NCBI GenBank assembly: GCA_965223035.1
Contig: OZ244980.1
Span: 3,348,001-3,412,000, forward strand
DNA length: 64,000 nt
Source: CAMDPA01 sp965223035
GTDB lineage: Bacteria > Pseudomonadota > Alphaproteobacteria > Rhizobiales > Hyphomicrobiaceae
Direction of reading: 5' to 3'
Within the stretch, counting starts at the first letter, position 1, and each line of letters opens with the position of its first letter. Below, in pieces: positions 49,069-57,510 of the stretch. The notes beneath the pieces are model-generated. The model worked only from the letters and a program-made list of their open reading frames with translations. It was not told where the DNA came from and made no database searches. A program made the translations under genes and the position numbers.

Positions 49069-50811
49069 ATGAATACGGTAGCCCATGACCCCACGGTCGA
49101 GCAAGTCTCCGGCGACGAGCCCCGACCTTGCCTGACGGCTTATCCGTCCCGCGTCGATTGGCATCAAACATTCCAACCAAAACCCCTGTGGCTGCTGCTC
49201 GACACTGCGGTCGCCCAACATCCTGCACGCAGTTGTAGCAACTTTTATGGCAAAAAGCTCAGCTACGCCGAAATTGGAAAATTGGTCGATCACGCCTGCG
49301 CTGGCCTCCAGCGCCTCGGCGTGAAGAAAGGATCGAAGGTCGGTCTGCTGCTTCCGAACACGCCCACGTTCATCGTGTACTACTTCGCAATTTTGAAAAC
49401 AGGCGCAACGGTTGTCAATTACAACCCACTCTATACCGTCGAAGAGTTGGCCGAGCAAATCAACGACAGTCAAACCGAGCTGATGATCACCCTCGATCTG
49501 CAAACCACCTTCGAGAAGGTCGAGGCACTGCTCCAGTCTGAAACGCTGCCGCGCGCGGTCGTCGCCCCATTTCGCTCACTGCTGCCGGCGCCCAAAGCCG
49601 TCCTGTTCAGCATCCTCAAGTCGGGAGAGCTGGCTGCCGTCCGTCGCAGCACGGTCAAAGCCAAGATCGTCGCGGAATCGCGGCTGCTCGACAACGACGG
49701 CACCTACCAGCCGGTCAATGTCGATCCCCTCAAGGACGTCGCCGTCCTACAATACACGGGTGGAACGACGGGGACGCCGAAGGGCGCCATGCTGACCCAC
49801 GCCAACGTCTACATCAACACCTTACAAGTCGTCGCCTGGGCCGCCAACCTGGGCGATGAGCAGCAACGCATGATGGGGATACTACCGTTCTTTCACGTGT
49901 TTGCGATGACCGTTGTGATGAACTTTTCGGTCGCGCTGGCCGCTGAGATCATCATCATGCCGCGCTTCAACCTCGACGACGCGCTGAAATTGATCCATCA
50001 CACCAAACCCACGTGCATGCCGGGCGTCCCGACCATGTTCGCGGCCATCATCAATCACCCCGATCTCAGCACCTTCGATTTGTCGTCGCTGGACTTTTGC
50101 ATTTCCGGCGGCGCGGGCTTGCCGATCGAGGTGAAGCATCGATTTGAAAGTTTGACCGGCTGCAAGCTGGTCGAGGGCTACGGACTGTCGGAGGCATCGC
50201 CGGTTGTCGCCTGCAACCCGATCGAAGGCCCAGAAAAAGCCGGCTCCATCGGATTGCCGCTCCCGGCGACCACCATCTCGTTGCGCTGCCTTGAAGACCC
50301 GACCCAGGAGGTCGCGCCAGGCAAGCAAGGCGAAATCTGCGTTAAGGGTCCGCAGGTCATGAAGGGATATTGGCAAAGGCCGCAGGAAACCGCCGATCAG
50401 ATGGTCGATGGTTGGCTGCGCACCGGTGACGTTGCCAGAATGGATGAGGAGGGCTTTTTCTACATTGAGGATCGCATCAAGGATCTGATTATCTGCTCCG
50501 GATTTAACGTCTATCCGCGACGCATTGAGGAGGCGATCTACACGCACCCCGCGGTGGCCGAAGTGACGGTGATCGGCATTCCGGATTGCTATCGGGGCGA
50601 GGCGCCAAAAGCGTTCATCAAGCTCAAGGACGGGCACTGCGCCAGCGCCGAGGACATTATGGCGCACCTTGAAGTCAAGATCTCTAAGCTGGAATTACCC
50701 TCCGAAATCACGTTTCGCGATCAGTTGCCCAAGACGCTGATCGGCAAGCTCTCCAAAAAAGAATTGAGGGCCGAGCAGGACGACGCCGACGATAAGATCA
50801 CGTCCGCCTGA
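49069..50811 (+). CDS. Long-chain fatty-acid-CoA ligase (FadD-like)
   Basis: A 580-residue adenylate-forming ligase activating long-chain fatty acids, membrane-associated in the cytosol. AMP-binding motif LQYTGGTTGTPKGAMLTHAN (about 226-245). Later motifs GYGLSEASPVVACNP (about 370) and GWLRTGDVARMDEEGFFYIE (about 450). The FACS signature is near 463-490 (IEDRIKDLIICSGFNVYPRR), and the catalytic Lys is in LPKTLIGKLSKKEL near the end. The TGA stop (50809-50811) falls inside the CCGCCTGAGGCGG hairpin of an S repeat. It is divergent from ACP, sharing a 360-bp regulatory region. It may feed the ACP/KAS system or beta-oxidation. Confidence 0.94.
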   Translation: MNTVAHDPTVEQVSGDEPRPCLTAYPSRVDWHQTFQPKPLWLLLDTAVAQHPARSCSNFYGKKLSYAEIGKLVDHACAGLQRLGVKKGSKVGLLLPNTPTFIVYYFAILKTGATVVNYNPLYTVEELAEQINDSQTELMITLDLQTTFEKVEALLQSETLPRAVVAPFRSLLPAPKAVLFSILKSGELAAVRRSTVKAKIVAESRLLDNDGTYQPVNVDPLKDVAVLQYTGGTTGTPKGAMLTHANVYINTLQVVAWAANLGDEQQRMMGILPFFHVFAMTVVMNFSVALAAEIIIMPRFNLDDALKLIHHTKPTCMPGVPTMFAAIINHPDLSTFDLSSLDFCISGGAGLPIEVKHRFESLTGCKLVEGYGLSEASPVVACNPIEGPEKAGSIGLPLPATTISLRCLEDPTQEVAPGKQGEICVKGPQVMKGYWQRPQETADQMVDGWLRTGDVARMDEEGFFYIEDRIKDLIICSGFNVYPRRIEEAIYTHPAVAEVTVIGIPDCYRGEAPKAFIKLKDGHCASAEDIMAHLEVKISKLELPSEITFRDQLPKTLIGKLSKKELRAEQDDADDKITSA

Positions 50812-50920
50812 GGCGGATAGCTGTGCCGGTCAGCTCGCAGCCAGCCACCCAGCGGTCCGATGTCGTGAGCGGCAGGCGCAGCGGGATGGTTCCAGCTCAC
50901 ACTGAAACGCGCTTGCGCGC
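50800..50920 (-). repeat. S-family repeat, copy l (reverse)
   Basis: CACGTCCGCCTGAGGCGGAT at the fadD-like stop, then CTGTGCCGGTCAGCTCGC, a middle part with CAGCCACCCAGCGG, and CGGGATGGTTCCAGCTCACA followed by CTGAAACGC. The hairpin itself supplies the upstream gene's TGA. Confidence 0.8.
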
Positions 50921-50998
50921 GCTGGTTGCACAGGATTAACGCTTCGTAAAGGCCATCGGTTCAAGCTTCGGTTTACCATGATTTCGGAGCTTGACCCG

Positions 50999-51499
50999 AT
51001 GGCCCACCCGTTGTCCCCGCAGCGTCAAACCAAGTCCAACCTGATCGACGCGCGCAACGATACCGGCCGCGTCGCGTTCTGCGGGCCTTACGTGATCTCG
51101 GCCGTGACCGGTTGGTCGATCAGCAAAATCGAAGACAAGATCCGACGCCATCGGGAGCTGCCCGAAACCAACCGATCGGTTGTCAAGGGGACCTATGCCG
51201 AAGAGGTGGAGGCGGCGCTGGCCGCCTTCGGCTACCAGATGAACCTCAAGGCGAGCTACATGGCTCTGCCCCGAAAGCAACGCCCCACCGTCTGGACTTG
51301 GATGCAAAAACCGCGCAACGCCTGGACCCACTTTATTCTTGCCATCCACAAGGGCAAAGACGGCCATTGGATCCTGATCAAGGGCGTCAAGATGTGCGAT
51401 ACGTTTACAGACGGTCGCTGGACCTTCGTGTGTGACGGCCCACATCGCGGCGCGCGCATCATGGAGGTGTTCGAGGTTCGCAAGGCCATCACTGCCTGA
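50999..51499 (+). CDS. Papain-like/C39-like cysteine peptidase-fold protein of unknown function
   Basis: 166 residues from the ATG at 50999 (GGAG 12 bp upstream); the ATG at 50978 is an alternative. No named family can be given with certainty. RVAFCGPYVISAVTGWSISK (about 24-43) resembles the Cys-helix of papain-like peptidases (C-G-P-x-x-x-S). A later THFILAIHKGKDGHWILIKG (about 109-128) offers two His candidates, and MCDTFTDGRW an Asp. The order C-H-D is right for a C39/NlpC-like fold, but activity is unproven. No signal peptide. Such proteins are often found in phages and as accessory genes; this one stands alone between an acyl-CoA ligase and a binding protein. Confidence 0.65.
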   Translation: MAHPLSPQRQTKSNLIDARNDTGRVAFCGPYVISAVTGWSISKIEDKIRRHRELPETNRSVVKGTYAEEVEAALAAFGYQMNLKASYMALPRKQRPTVWTWMQKPRNAWTHFILAIHKGKDGHWILIKGVKMCDTFTDGRWTFVCDGPHRGARIMEVFEVRKAITA

Positions 51500-51668
51500 C
51501 CCGCTCGAGGTTCATCACCAGCAACACGCATCGCGGTGACCACACCGGCCGCCTCCGTCTGTTTACGATCTCGCATGATGTCGCCGCTTTTGCGATGACA
51601 TCAGCGTCCAGCAGCACTATGTACTGGTGATGGTCCACACCAATCGCCAGAGCAAGAGGAGGCTTGAG

Positions 51669-53288
51669 ATGCGAAGCGGGATGCGGTGGGGTCGGGCTGC
51701 GCTCGTGATATTGCTTGTCGCGATCGCCGTCGACGTTCCTCTGAGTGAACCCGCAAACGCCCGAACGTTGACCTGGGGCCGCGCCAGCGACGCGGCCACC
51801 CTTGATCCGCACGCCGCCTACGATGCGATCACGACGGCCTTGGTGCAACAGATCTACGAGCCGCTGCTGCAGCGCAACGCGCAGGGCAAGCTGGTTGCCG
51901 TTCTGGCCGATAGCTGGACGCTGAGCCCAGACCCCAAGGTGTGGGAGTTCCGGCTGCGCAAAGGTGTCAGCTTCCATGACGGATCGCCACTGACGGCGGA
52001 TGATGTGCTGTTTTCGATCAAGCGGGCGCAGCAGCCCGCCTCACAGCTGCGCCGCGTGCTGGCCTCCGTGGTCGAGGTGAGCAAAATCGACGCCGGCACC
52101 ATCACCATCAAGACCGCTGGCCCAACCCCACTGCTGCCCGGCACGCTCAGCCGCGTGCTCATCATGAGTAAAAGCTGGGCCGAACGCCACGGCGCGCAAA
52201 CCGTGCCGACGCCGCCCAATCGGGACTCATCGCATACCTTCAACCACGCCAACGGAACCGGGCCATTTGTGCTCACCCATCGTCAGCCGGGCGTGGTGAC
52301 CACGATGGACCGCAACTCGACCTATTGGGGTCGAGATCAGACCTCAAACGCCATCACTCAGCTCATCTATCGGCCGATCTCTGATCCGCAGCAGCGGGTC
52401 AATGCGCTGATCGAGGGCAAGTTGGATTTCTTGCAGGATGTGCCGATCGACGCGTTGGACACGTTGCAGGAGAATGACGCGATCGATGTGGTGGTCGGAC
52501 CGGAAAACCGCTCCATTTTTCTCGGCTTGAATGTCAGCCCAGCAGCAAGCGCCAATCCGACCCTTAAAGGTCGCAACCCGCTGGCCGACCGACGCGTGCG
52601 CGAAGCGATCAACATTGCCATCGACCGCCGGCTCATCCAGCGTGAGATCACCCGTGGCAATTCGATTCCGACGGGCAGCCTGGTGCCGCCGGGGGTCAAC
52701 GGCTACACCCGCGCGCTGGACAAGATTCCCGACCACGATCTGGCCAAAGCCAAACAGCTGTTAGAGCAGGCAGGCCTCAAAGACGGCTTCGCCATCAATT
52801 TGGATTGCCCGCAAAACCTCTATGTCAAGGACAAGGACATTTGCGGCTCGATCGCCGAGCAGCTGAGCAAGATCGGATTGAGTATCACACCGGCGGTAAG
52901 GGACGGGAAGGTGCACCTGGCCAGGGTGCGAAGCCAACCGCCTGGCACCGACTTCTTCTTACTGGGCCTCAGCGTGCCGAGTTTCGATAGCGAGAGTATC
53001 TTGCGAACGCTCTATCATACCCGCAATGACGAAGCAGGTCATCTCAACGCGACCCACTTCAGCGATCCCGAGATCGACCGCATGACGCAAAGTCTCGCCA
53101 ATCAGACCGATTTCATTGCCCGCAACGAAACCATCACCCTCATCTTGGAGTTGGTGCACCGGAAGATGATCTACATTCCATTGCACATCCAGACGCTGGC
53201 TTACGCGATGAAGTCGGACGTGAGCATCTCGGTTGATATCGAGAACCTTCCCAAGCTGAAGAATGCCGTGGTGGAACCCGCTCAGTAG
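51669..53288 (+). CDS. ABC transporter substrate-binding protein, family 5 (peptide/nickel type)
   Basis: A periplasmic binding protein of 539 residues. The ATG at 51669 has AGAGGAGG 9 bp upstream. A signal peptide (about 1-32) ends near PANA. Signatures: ASDAATLDPHAAYDAITTAL (about 38-57), WEFRLRKGVSFHDGSPLTAD (about 92-111) and REAINIAIDRRLIQREITRG (about 313-332). It binds oligopeptides, opines or other small solutes for an ABC importer. No permease or ATPase genes are adjacent, so it is an orphan binding protein here. Monocistronic; the 3' end faces R copy 12. Confidence 0.93.
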   Translation: MRSGMRWGRAALVILLVAIAVDVPLSEPANARTLTWGRASDAATLDPHAAYDAITTALVQQIYEPLLQRNAQGKLVAVLADSWTLSPDPKVWEFRLRKGVSFHDGSPLTADDVLFSIKRAQQPASQLRRVLASVVEVSKIDAGTITIKTAGPTPLLPGTLSRVLIMSKSWAERHGAQTVPTPPNRDSSHTFNHANGTGPFVLTHRQPGVVTTMDRNSTYWGRDQTSNAITQLIYRPISDPQQRVNALIEGKLDFLQDVPIDALDTLQENDAIDVVVGPENRSIFLGLNVSPAASANPTLKGRNPLADRRVREAINIAIDRRLIQREITRGNSIPTGSLVPPGVNGYTRALDKIPDHDLAKAKQLLEQAGLKDGFAINLDCPQNLYVKDKDICGSIAEQLSKIGLSITPAVRDGKVHLARVRSQPPGTDFFLLGLSVPSFDSESILRTLYHTRNDEAGHLNATHFSDPEIDRMTQSLANQTDFIARNETITLILELVHRKMIYIPLHIQTLAYAMKSDVSISVDIENLPKLKNAVVEPAQ

Positions 53289-53366
53289 GGTTGCCGGTTG
53301 TATGTGGCCTGGCGTGACAGGGAATGCCGCGGCAGTCGGTCTCGACCGCCAAGCCGATTGCCGCTG

Positions 53367-53430
53367 CTAGAGCAACCTGCCTTAAATCGGAACCGGCTTT
53401 GCGGTTCCGATTTAAGGCGCGATGATCTAG
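53367..53430 (-). repeat. R-family repeat, copy 12 (single hairpin, 64 bp)
   Basis: CTAG at 53367 and 53427. The left tip GAGCAACCTGCC and right tip GATCATCGCGCC (reverse complement) enclose one palindrome (TTAAATCGGAACCG with CGGTTCCGATTTAA). The right CTAG holds the TAG stop of the minus-strand M3 peptidase. It is a chimera of the two hairpin types. Confidence 0.94.
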
Positions 53431-55469
53431 AACCCCCGCTTGCGCAACAATCCCTCGACGCTCGGCATACTGCCCCGAAACGCGAGGTAGGCCGCTCCCT
53501 CCTCGCGGGTACCGCCGGCAGCGTAGATATTGTCGCGCAGCCGCTGGGCCGTGGCGGGGTCGAAGGGATCGCCGCTCTCCTCGAACGCCGCGAAAGCGTC
53601 GGCATCCAGCACTTCCGACCACATATAGCTATAGTATCCAGCCGAATAGCCATCGCCAGAGAACACATGGGCGAAATGCGGCGTGCGGTGCCGCATCACG
53701 ATCTCCTGCGGCATACCAATCCTGGCCAACGTCGCTCGTTCGGCCGCGAGCGGATCCGGCACATCCTCGGCGACGTGGACCTCAAGGTCGACCAAGGCCG
53801 AAGCCAGATACTCCACGGTGGCAAAGCCCTGATTGAAGGTCTGCGCGGCCATCACGCGATCGATCACGTCATCCGGCATCGGTTCGCCGGTCCGGTGGTG
53901 ACGGGCAAACTCCCGCAGGATCTGCGGCGTCAACAGCCAGTGCTCGTAAAGCTGGGACGGCAACTCGACAAAATCGCGGGCGACCGATGTCCCGGCCAGC
54001 GACGGATAGGTGACGTTCGACAACATGCCATGCAAGGCGTGACCAAACTCATGAAACAACGTGCGGGCATCATCCAGCGACAACAGGGTCGGCTGCCCCG
54101 GCTCCGCCTTGGCGAAGTTGCAGACGTTGACGACAATCGGTCGGATGTCGTCAGCGAGCTTTTCCTGCCCGCGAAACCCGCTCATCCAGGCGCCCGAACG
54201 TTTCGAAGGCCGGGCAAAATAGTCACCGAGAAACAAGGCGATATGGTCGCCAGCGCGGTCCGTGACCTCGAACGCGCGTACGTCCTTATGGTACAGTTTC
54301 AACCCATGCAGTTCGCTGAACCTCAGTCCGAACAGGCGCTCTGCGACGGCAAAGGCCGCGGCGATGACGTTGTCGAGGGCGAGGTAGGGCTTGATCTGCG
54401 ATTCGTCCAACGCAAAATCCGCCTGCCGCAATTTTTCCGCGTAATAGCGCCAATCCCAGGGCTCGATCTTGATGTTGCTGCCCTGCTCGGCCGCCAGCGC
54501 CTGCAGCCTTAAACGATCCGCCTCGGCTCTGGCCCGCGCCGGCCCCCACACCGTCTCCAACAGCGATCGCACGGCGTCCGGTGTCTTGGCCATCGTATCG
54601 TCCAGCTTGTAGGCGGCGAAGTTCTCGTAGCCCAACAGCCGCGCCCGTTCCCGGCGCAACGCTAAGGTCTCTTTGATGATGGCCCGATTGTCGGTGTCGC
54701 CACCGCCCTCGCCGCGGCTCGCCCAGGCCTTGAAGGCTTGCTCCCGCAGATCCCGACGCGAGGAATAGGTGAGAAATGGCTCGATCAGGGAGCGGGACAG
54801 CGTCACCACATGGCTGGCCGTTGATGCACGTTCGCGCGCCGCACCCGCCGTCGCCGCGATCAGGTGATCCGGCAAACCGTCACGATCGGCCGCTTCGGGC
54901 AGCGCCAGCTCGAACGCGCTCTCGTCGGCCAAGACGTTCTGGCTGAACTGTGTGCCCAGTTGCGCCAAGCGGGTTCGAATTTCGCCCATGCGCTGCTTGT
55001 GATCCGCGCCGAGCTTGGCGCCGGCCCGCACAAAGGACTTGTGCAAACGTTCCAGCACCCGGTGTTGCTCAGGCGAAAGGGCAAGCTCATCGCGTCGGCA
55101 AAACAGCTCATCGATCCGGGCAAACAGCGCGGCGTTGGAGGTTATCGCCGTCCAATGTTGAGCCAGGCGCGGCGACATATCGCGCTCGATGGCCTGAATC
55201 TCCTCGTTGGTGTGCGCGCCCGACAGGTTCCAGAATACCGCGCTCACCCGTCTCAGTTTTTTTCCCGAGCGCTCCATCGCTGCAATCGTGTTTTCGAAAG
55301 TCGGCGGCTCGGAATGTTCGGCGATAGCCTTGATCTGCTCGGTGTGCTCCGTCAATGCAGCGTCGAAAGCCGGCATAAAATGATGCGGCTCGATGGCGGC
55401 AAACGGCGGGATCTCGAACGGTCCGGTCCACGTTGCAAGCAGGGGATTGTCAGGTCGTTCAGCCGACAT
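53427..55469 (-). CDS. M3-family zinc metallopeptidase (oligopeptidase A / peptidyl-dipeptidase Dcp type)
   Basis: A cytosolic metallopeptidase of about 680 residues that cleaves short peptides. The zinc motif is LFHEFGHALHGML (HExxH; around residue 467), with the third ligand Glu expected about 25 residues later (SVARDFVELPSQLYEHW). Family parts: N-terminal NPLLATWTGPFEIPPFAAIE and C-terminal YSAGYYSYMWSEVLDADAFA (typical of Dcp/OpdA). The start at 55469 has GGAG 8 bp upstream; the ATG at 55478 is too close to that site. Stop TAG lies in the edge of R copy 12. Monocistronic. Confidence 0.95.
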   Translation of the reverse strand: MSAERPDNPLLATWTGPFEIPPFAAIEPHHFMPAFDAALTEHTEQIKAIAEHSEPPTFENTIAAMERSGKKLRRVSAVFWNLSGAHTNEEIQAIERDMSPRLAQHWTAITSNAALFARIDELFCRRDELALSPEQHRVLERLHKSFVRAGAKLGADHKQRMGEIRTRLAQLGTQFSQNVLADESAFELALPEAADRDGLPDHLIAATAGAARERASTASHVVTLSRSLIEPFLTYSSRRDLREQAFKAWASRGEGGGDTDNRAIIKETLALRRERARLLGYENFAAYKLDDTMAKTPDAVRSLLETVWGPARARAEADRLRLQALAAEQGSNIKIEPWDWRYYAEKLRQADFALDESQIKPYLALDNVIAAAFAVAERLFGLRFSELHGLKLYHKDVRAFEVTDRAGDHIALFLGDYFARPSKRSGAWMSGFRGQEKLADDIRPIVVNVCNFAKAEPGQPTLLSLDDARTLFHEFGHALHGMLSNVTYPSLAGTSVARDFVELPSQLYEHWLLTPQILREFARHHRTGEPMPDDVIDRVMAAQTFNQGFATVEYLASALVDLEVHVAEDVPDPLAAERATLARIGMPQEIVMRHRTPHFAHVFSGDGYSAGYYSYMWSEVLDADAFAAFEESGDPFDPATAQRLRDNIYAAGGTREEGAAYLAFRGSMPSVEGLLRKRGF

Positions 55470-55733
55470 CGAAGACATCTCCGGTTGGTAAGTTGATGGC
55501 TTCCGTCGCCGGGCGCCAACCTCACATCGGATATAGGCGCGCGCGACGGCGAAAGGGAGGTCAGGCGGCGCTGGATCAACAAGGGATCATCGCCGAGGAG
55601 CTGTTTGCGCCGACCATGGTCGCCGAGGCTACGCGCCCGCCCATCAAGCCGCGTATCGTGGCGTTCGACGCCGGCAGCAGGGCGGGACCCGCGCGCGGCA
55701 GCACGATGTCGACGATCCTGGTGCGCTGGGTAA

Positions 55734-55870
55734 GGCGTTTCAGAGCATGCTGGAACCATCCCGCTCCCCCGCCCGACCACCAATAGCACGATCTCATGGG
55801 TGGCGCGTGGAGGACTGGGGCGGGAGAGCGGGCCGGCACGGCGATTCCGCCTCAGGCCACATACTCTAAG
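55734..55870 (+). repeat. S-family repeat, copy m
   Basis: GGCGTTTCAGAGCATGCTGG, CATCCCGCTCCCCCGCCCG, CACCAATAGCACGATCTCAT, GGCGGGAGAGCGGGCCGGCA and GATTCCGCCTCAGGCCACAT, then CTCTAA. The CTA at 55866-55868 is the TAG stop of the minus-strand cupin gene. Confidence 0.85.
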
Positions 55871-56258
55871 CTTCCGGCATCCAGCGCCGCGCGATCTCGG
55901 AGCGATCTTGATAGCTCGCCTCGAAGATCGGTGAAGCGAGCGTGGCACGCACGTGCAAAGTTGTGTCACCGAGATTACGGAACCCGTGAAACTGGCCCGC
56001 GGGGATGATCACCGACTGAGCAGAACCGACTTCGCAGCGCTCTTCGCCCACCCAAATCTCGGCTTTGCCGCTGATCACGGAGAGCACCTCCTCGACCGCG
56101 TGCACATGGGTCGGTGCACCGAGCCCCGGTGTGCAAAACTGGTCAAAAATGGTGAGCTGACGACCGCCGGAGATGGCCGAAACGATCATCTGGGTCATCA
56201 CGCCGGGTCGCCATTGCTCGAGCTGGCGGCTCTCATGGTCGATAACCTGCAGTGGCAT
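55866..56258 (-). CDS. Cupin-domain protein
   Basis: A 130-residue single-domain cupin. The metal-binding motif 1 is GLGAPTHVHAVEEVLSVISG (about 45-64, with His52, His54, Glu58) and motif 2 is PAGQFHGFRNLGD (about 86-98, His91). The C-terminus EASYQDRSEIARRWMPEA is helical. Cupins of this size act as small dioxygenases, isomerases or binding proteins; substrate unknown. The stop TAG lies at the S repeat edge. It is downstream of the ComE-like gene (40 bp), on the same strand, so it may be the last gene of that operon. Confidence 0.87.
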   Translation of the reverse strand: MPLQVIDHESRQLEQWRPGVMTQMIVSAISGGRQLTIFDQFCTPGLGAPTHVHAVEEVLSVISGKAEIWVGEERCEVGSAQSVIIPAGQFHGFRNLGDTTLHVRATLASPIFEASYQDRSEIARRWMPEA

Positions 56259-56297
56259 GGCTCCAAGCTCCTCCGTGAAATTCGCCGCGCTGGCCCT

Positions 56298-56864
56298 TCA
56301 AGCGCCCACGGCGAGTGCCGCGCGTAGCGCCGCACGCCGTTCCGGACGGTACATGTCATCGTAAGAGCGCGGGCCGAGCGGACCCTGCTCGATTTTCAAC
56401 GCCACAAAGGTCGGTCCGTCACCGCCCAACACCTGCGGCAACCGTGCCTCAAAATCGTCCAGGGCCTGTATCGTGCTCGCCTTGGCGATGCCGGCGGCGC
56501 GCGCCATGGCGGCCAGATCGACGGCGGCGGTCGGCAGCGGATGTCCGCCGTTGGCCTCGTAGGTTCCGTTCTCTAAGACGACGTGCACCAGGTTGGCAGG
56601 CGCCGCCGCGGCGATCGTCACCAACGTGCCGAGATTCATCAACAGACTGCCATCGCCGTCGAGCACGATCACCTTGCGCTCGGGCCGGGCCAGCGCCAGC
56701 CCGAGACCATGCGAGGAGCATAACCCCATGGCGCCATGCGAGAAGTAGTTGAGCGGACGGTCGGCGATCGACAGCCAGTCGGTCGCGGTCGAGTAGGACG
56801 CAACCACGATCTCATCGGTCAGATGCCGCTTCAGTGCCAGCAGCAGTTCCCGGCGGTTGATCAT
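56298..56864 (-). CDS. Thiamine-diphosphate decarboxylase beta subunit (ComE / sulfopyruvate decarboxylase type)
   Basis: 188 residues: the thiamine-diphosphate-binding half of a split decarboxylase. The diphosphate motif is GDGSLLMNLGTLVTIAAAAP, followed by VVLENGTYEANGGH (GDGS at about 72-75, N-G after about 28 residues), as in sulfopyruvate decarboxylase (ComE) and phosphonopyruvate decarboxylase. The N-terminus RREL-LLALKRHLTDEIVVAS fits. Its alpha partner lies 2 bp upstream. Substrate may be sulfopyruvate or phosphonopyruvate, or another 2-oxoacid. Confidence 0.87.
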   Translation of the reverse strand: MINRRELLLALKRHLTDEIVVASYSTATDWLSIADRPLNYFSHGAMGLCSSHGLGLALARPERKVIVLDGDGSLLMNLGTLVTIAAAAPANLVHVVLENGTYEANGGHPLPTAAVDLAAMARAAGIAKASTIQALDDFEARLPQVLGGDGPTFVALKIEQGPLGPRSYDDMYRPERRAALRAALAVGA

Positions 56865-56866
56865 GG

Positions 56867-57418
56867 CTACACCGGCCTCCGCCCGATCAACATCGCAACC
56901 GGCGCCGATGTCTGATAGGCGTGCGCGATGGCCGGCGCGATGTTGGCCACGTCGTCGTCGGCGTCGATGTAGTGCTGGGTGATGCCGAGCACGTCCAGCA
57001 TCGGCTCAGTGATCCGCACGCCGAATTTGCGCGATTTGCGTGGCGCCACACCCGGCTCCTTGCTCAGCAGACCGACCATCATCACCATCGGCATGGCGTG
57101 CTCACAGGCGATCGCGCGGATCGCGTTCATGGCATAGAGCAAGCCAGTATATTGGATCAAGATCAACGCGCGCTTGTCGCCGTAGCTCAATCCAGCCGCG
57201 ATGCCGAAGCACTCGTCTTCCTTGCAGACGCGAATGAGCTTGAGTTCATCGTCGCGCGCGACGCGCCTGAGGATGCCTTCACTGGTGTGCAAGTCCGGCA
57301 CCGACAAGACGTACTCGATGCCAGCTTGCTTGACGGCCGCGATGATCTTAGCACCGCTGAGCTGGACCTGATCGGCGGCGGCAGCTTGCCTTGCGCGCTC
57401 TACCTCCATCGCACCCAT
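56867..57418 (-). CDS. Thiamine-diphosphate decarboxylase alpha subunit (ComD-like)
   Basis: 183 residues: the pyrimidine-binding half that supplies the activating Glu, likely in VCKEDECFGIAAGLSYGDKR (about 64-83). QVQLSGAKIIAAVKQAGIEY near the N-terminus and ILIQYTGLLYAMNAIRAIAC are typical. The start is the ATG at 57418 or 57409 (MEVERARQ). With the next gene it forms a split decarboxylase, ending 2 bp before the beta subunit. Coenzyme M-type sulfopyruvate decarboxylase is the best-known relative. In a bacterium the reaction could be taurine/sulfolactate breakdown or phosphonate metabolism. Confidence 0.85.
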   Translation of the reverse strand: MGAMEVERARQAAAADQVQLSGAKIIAAVKQAGIEYVLSVPDLHTSEGILRRVARDDELKLIRVCKEDECFGIAAGLSYGDKRALILIQYTGLLYAMNAIRAIACEHAMPMVMMVGLLSKEPGVAPRKSRKFGVRITEPMLDVLGITQHYIDADDDVANIAPAIAHAYQTSAPVAMLIGRRPV

Positions 57419-57510
57419 GCCCTCGCGAGTGTTGTCTTAAAGGGCAAGGGGACACCCAGCATCGCGCGCTGTCAACAGGTGCGCCAGTCGCGCCGCCGAC
57501 CGCTGGGCGG

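Noticed and set aside
53298..54512. 404-residue ORF on the plus strand
   Set aside because: It is antisense to the M3 peptidase and begins inside an R repeat.
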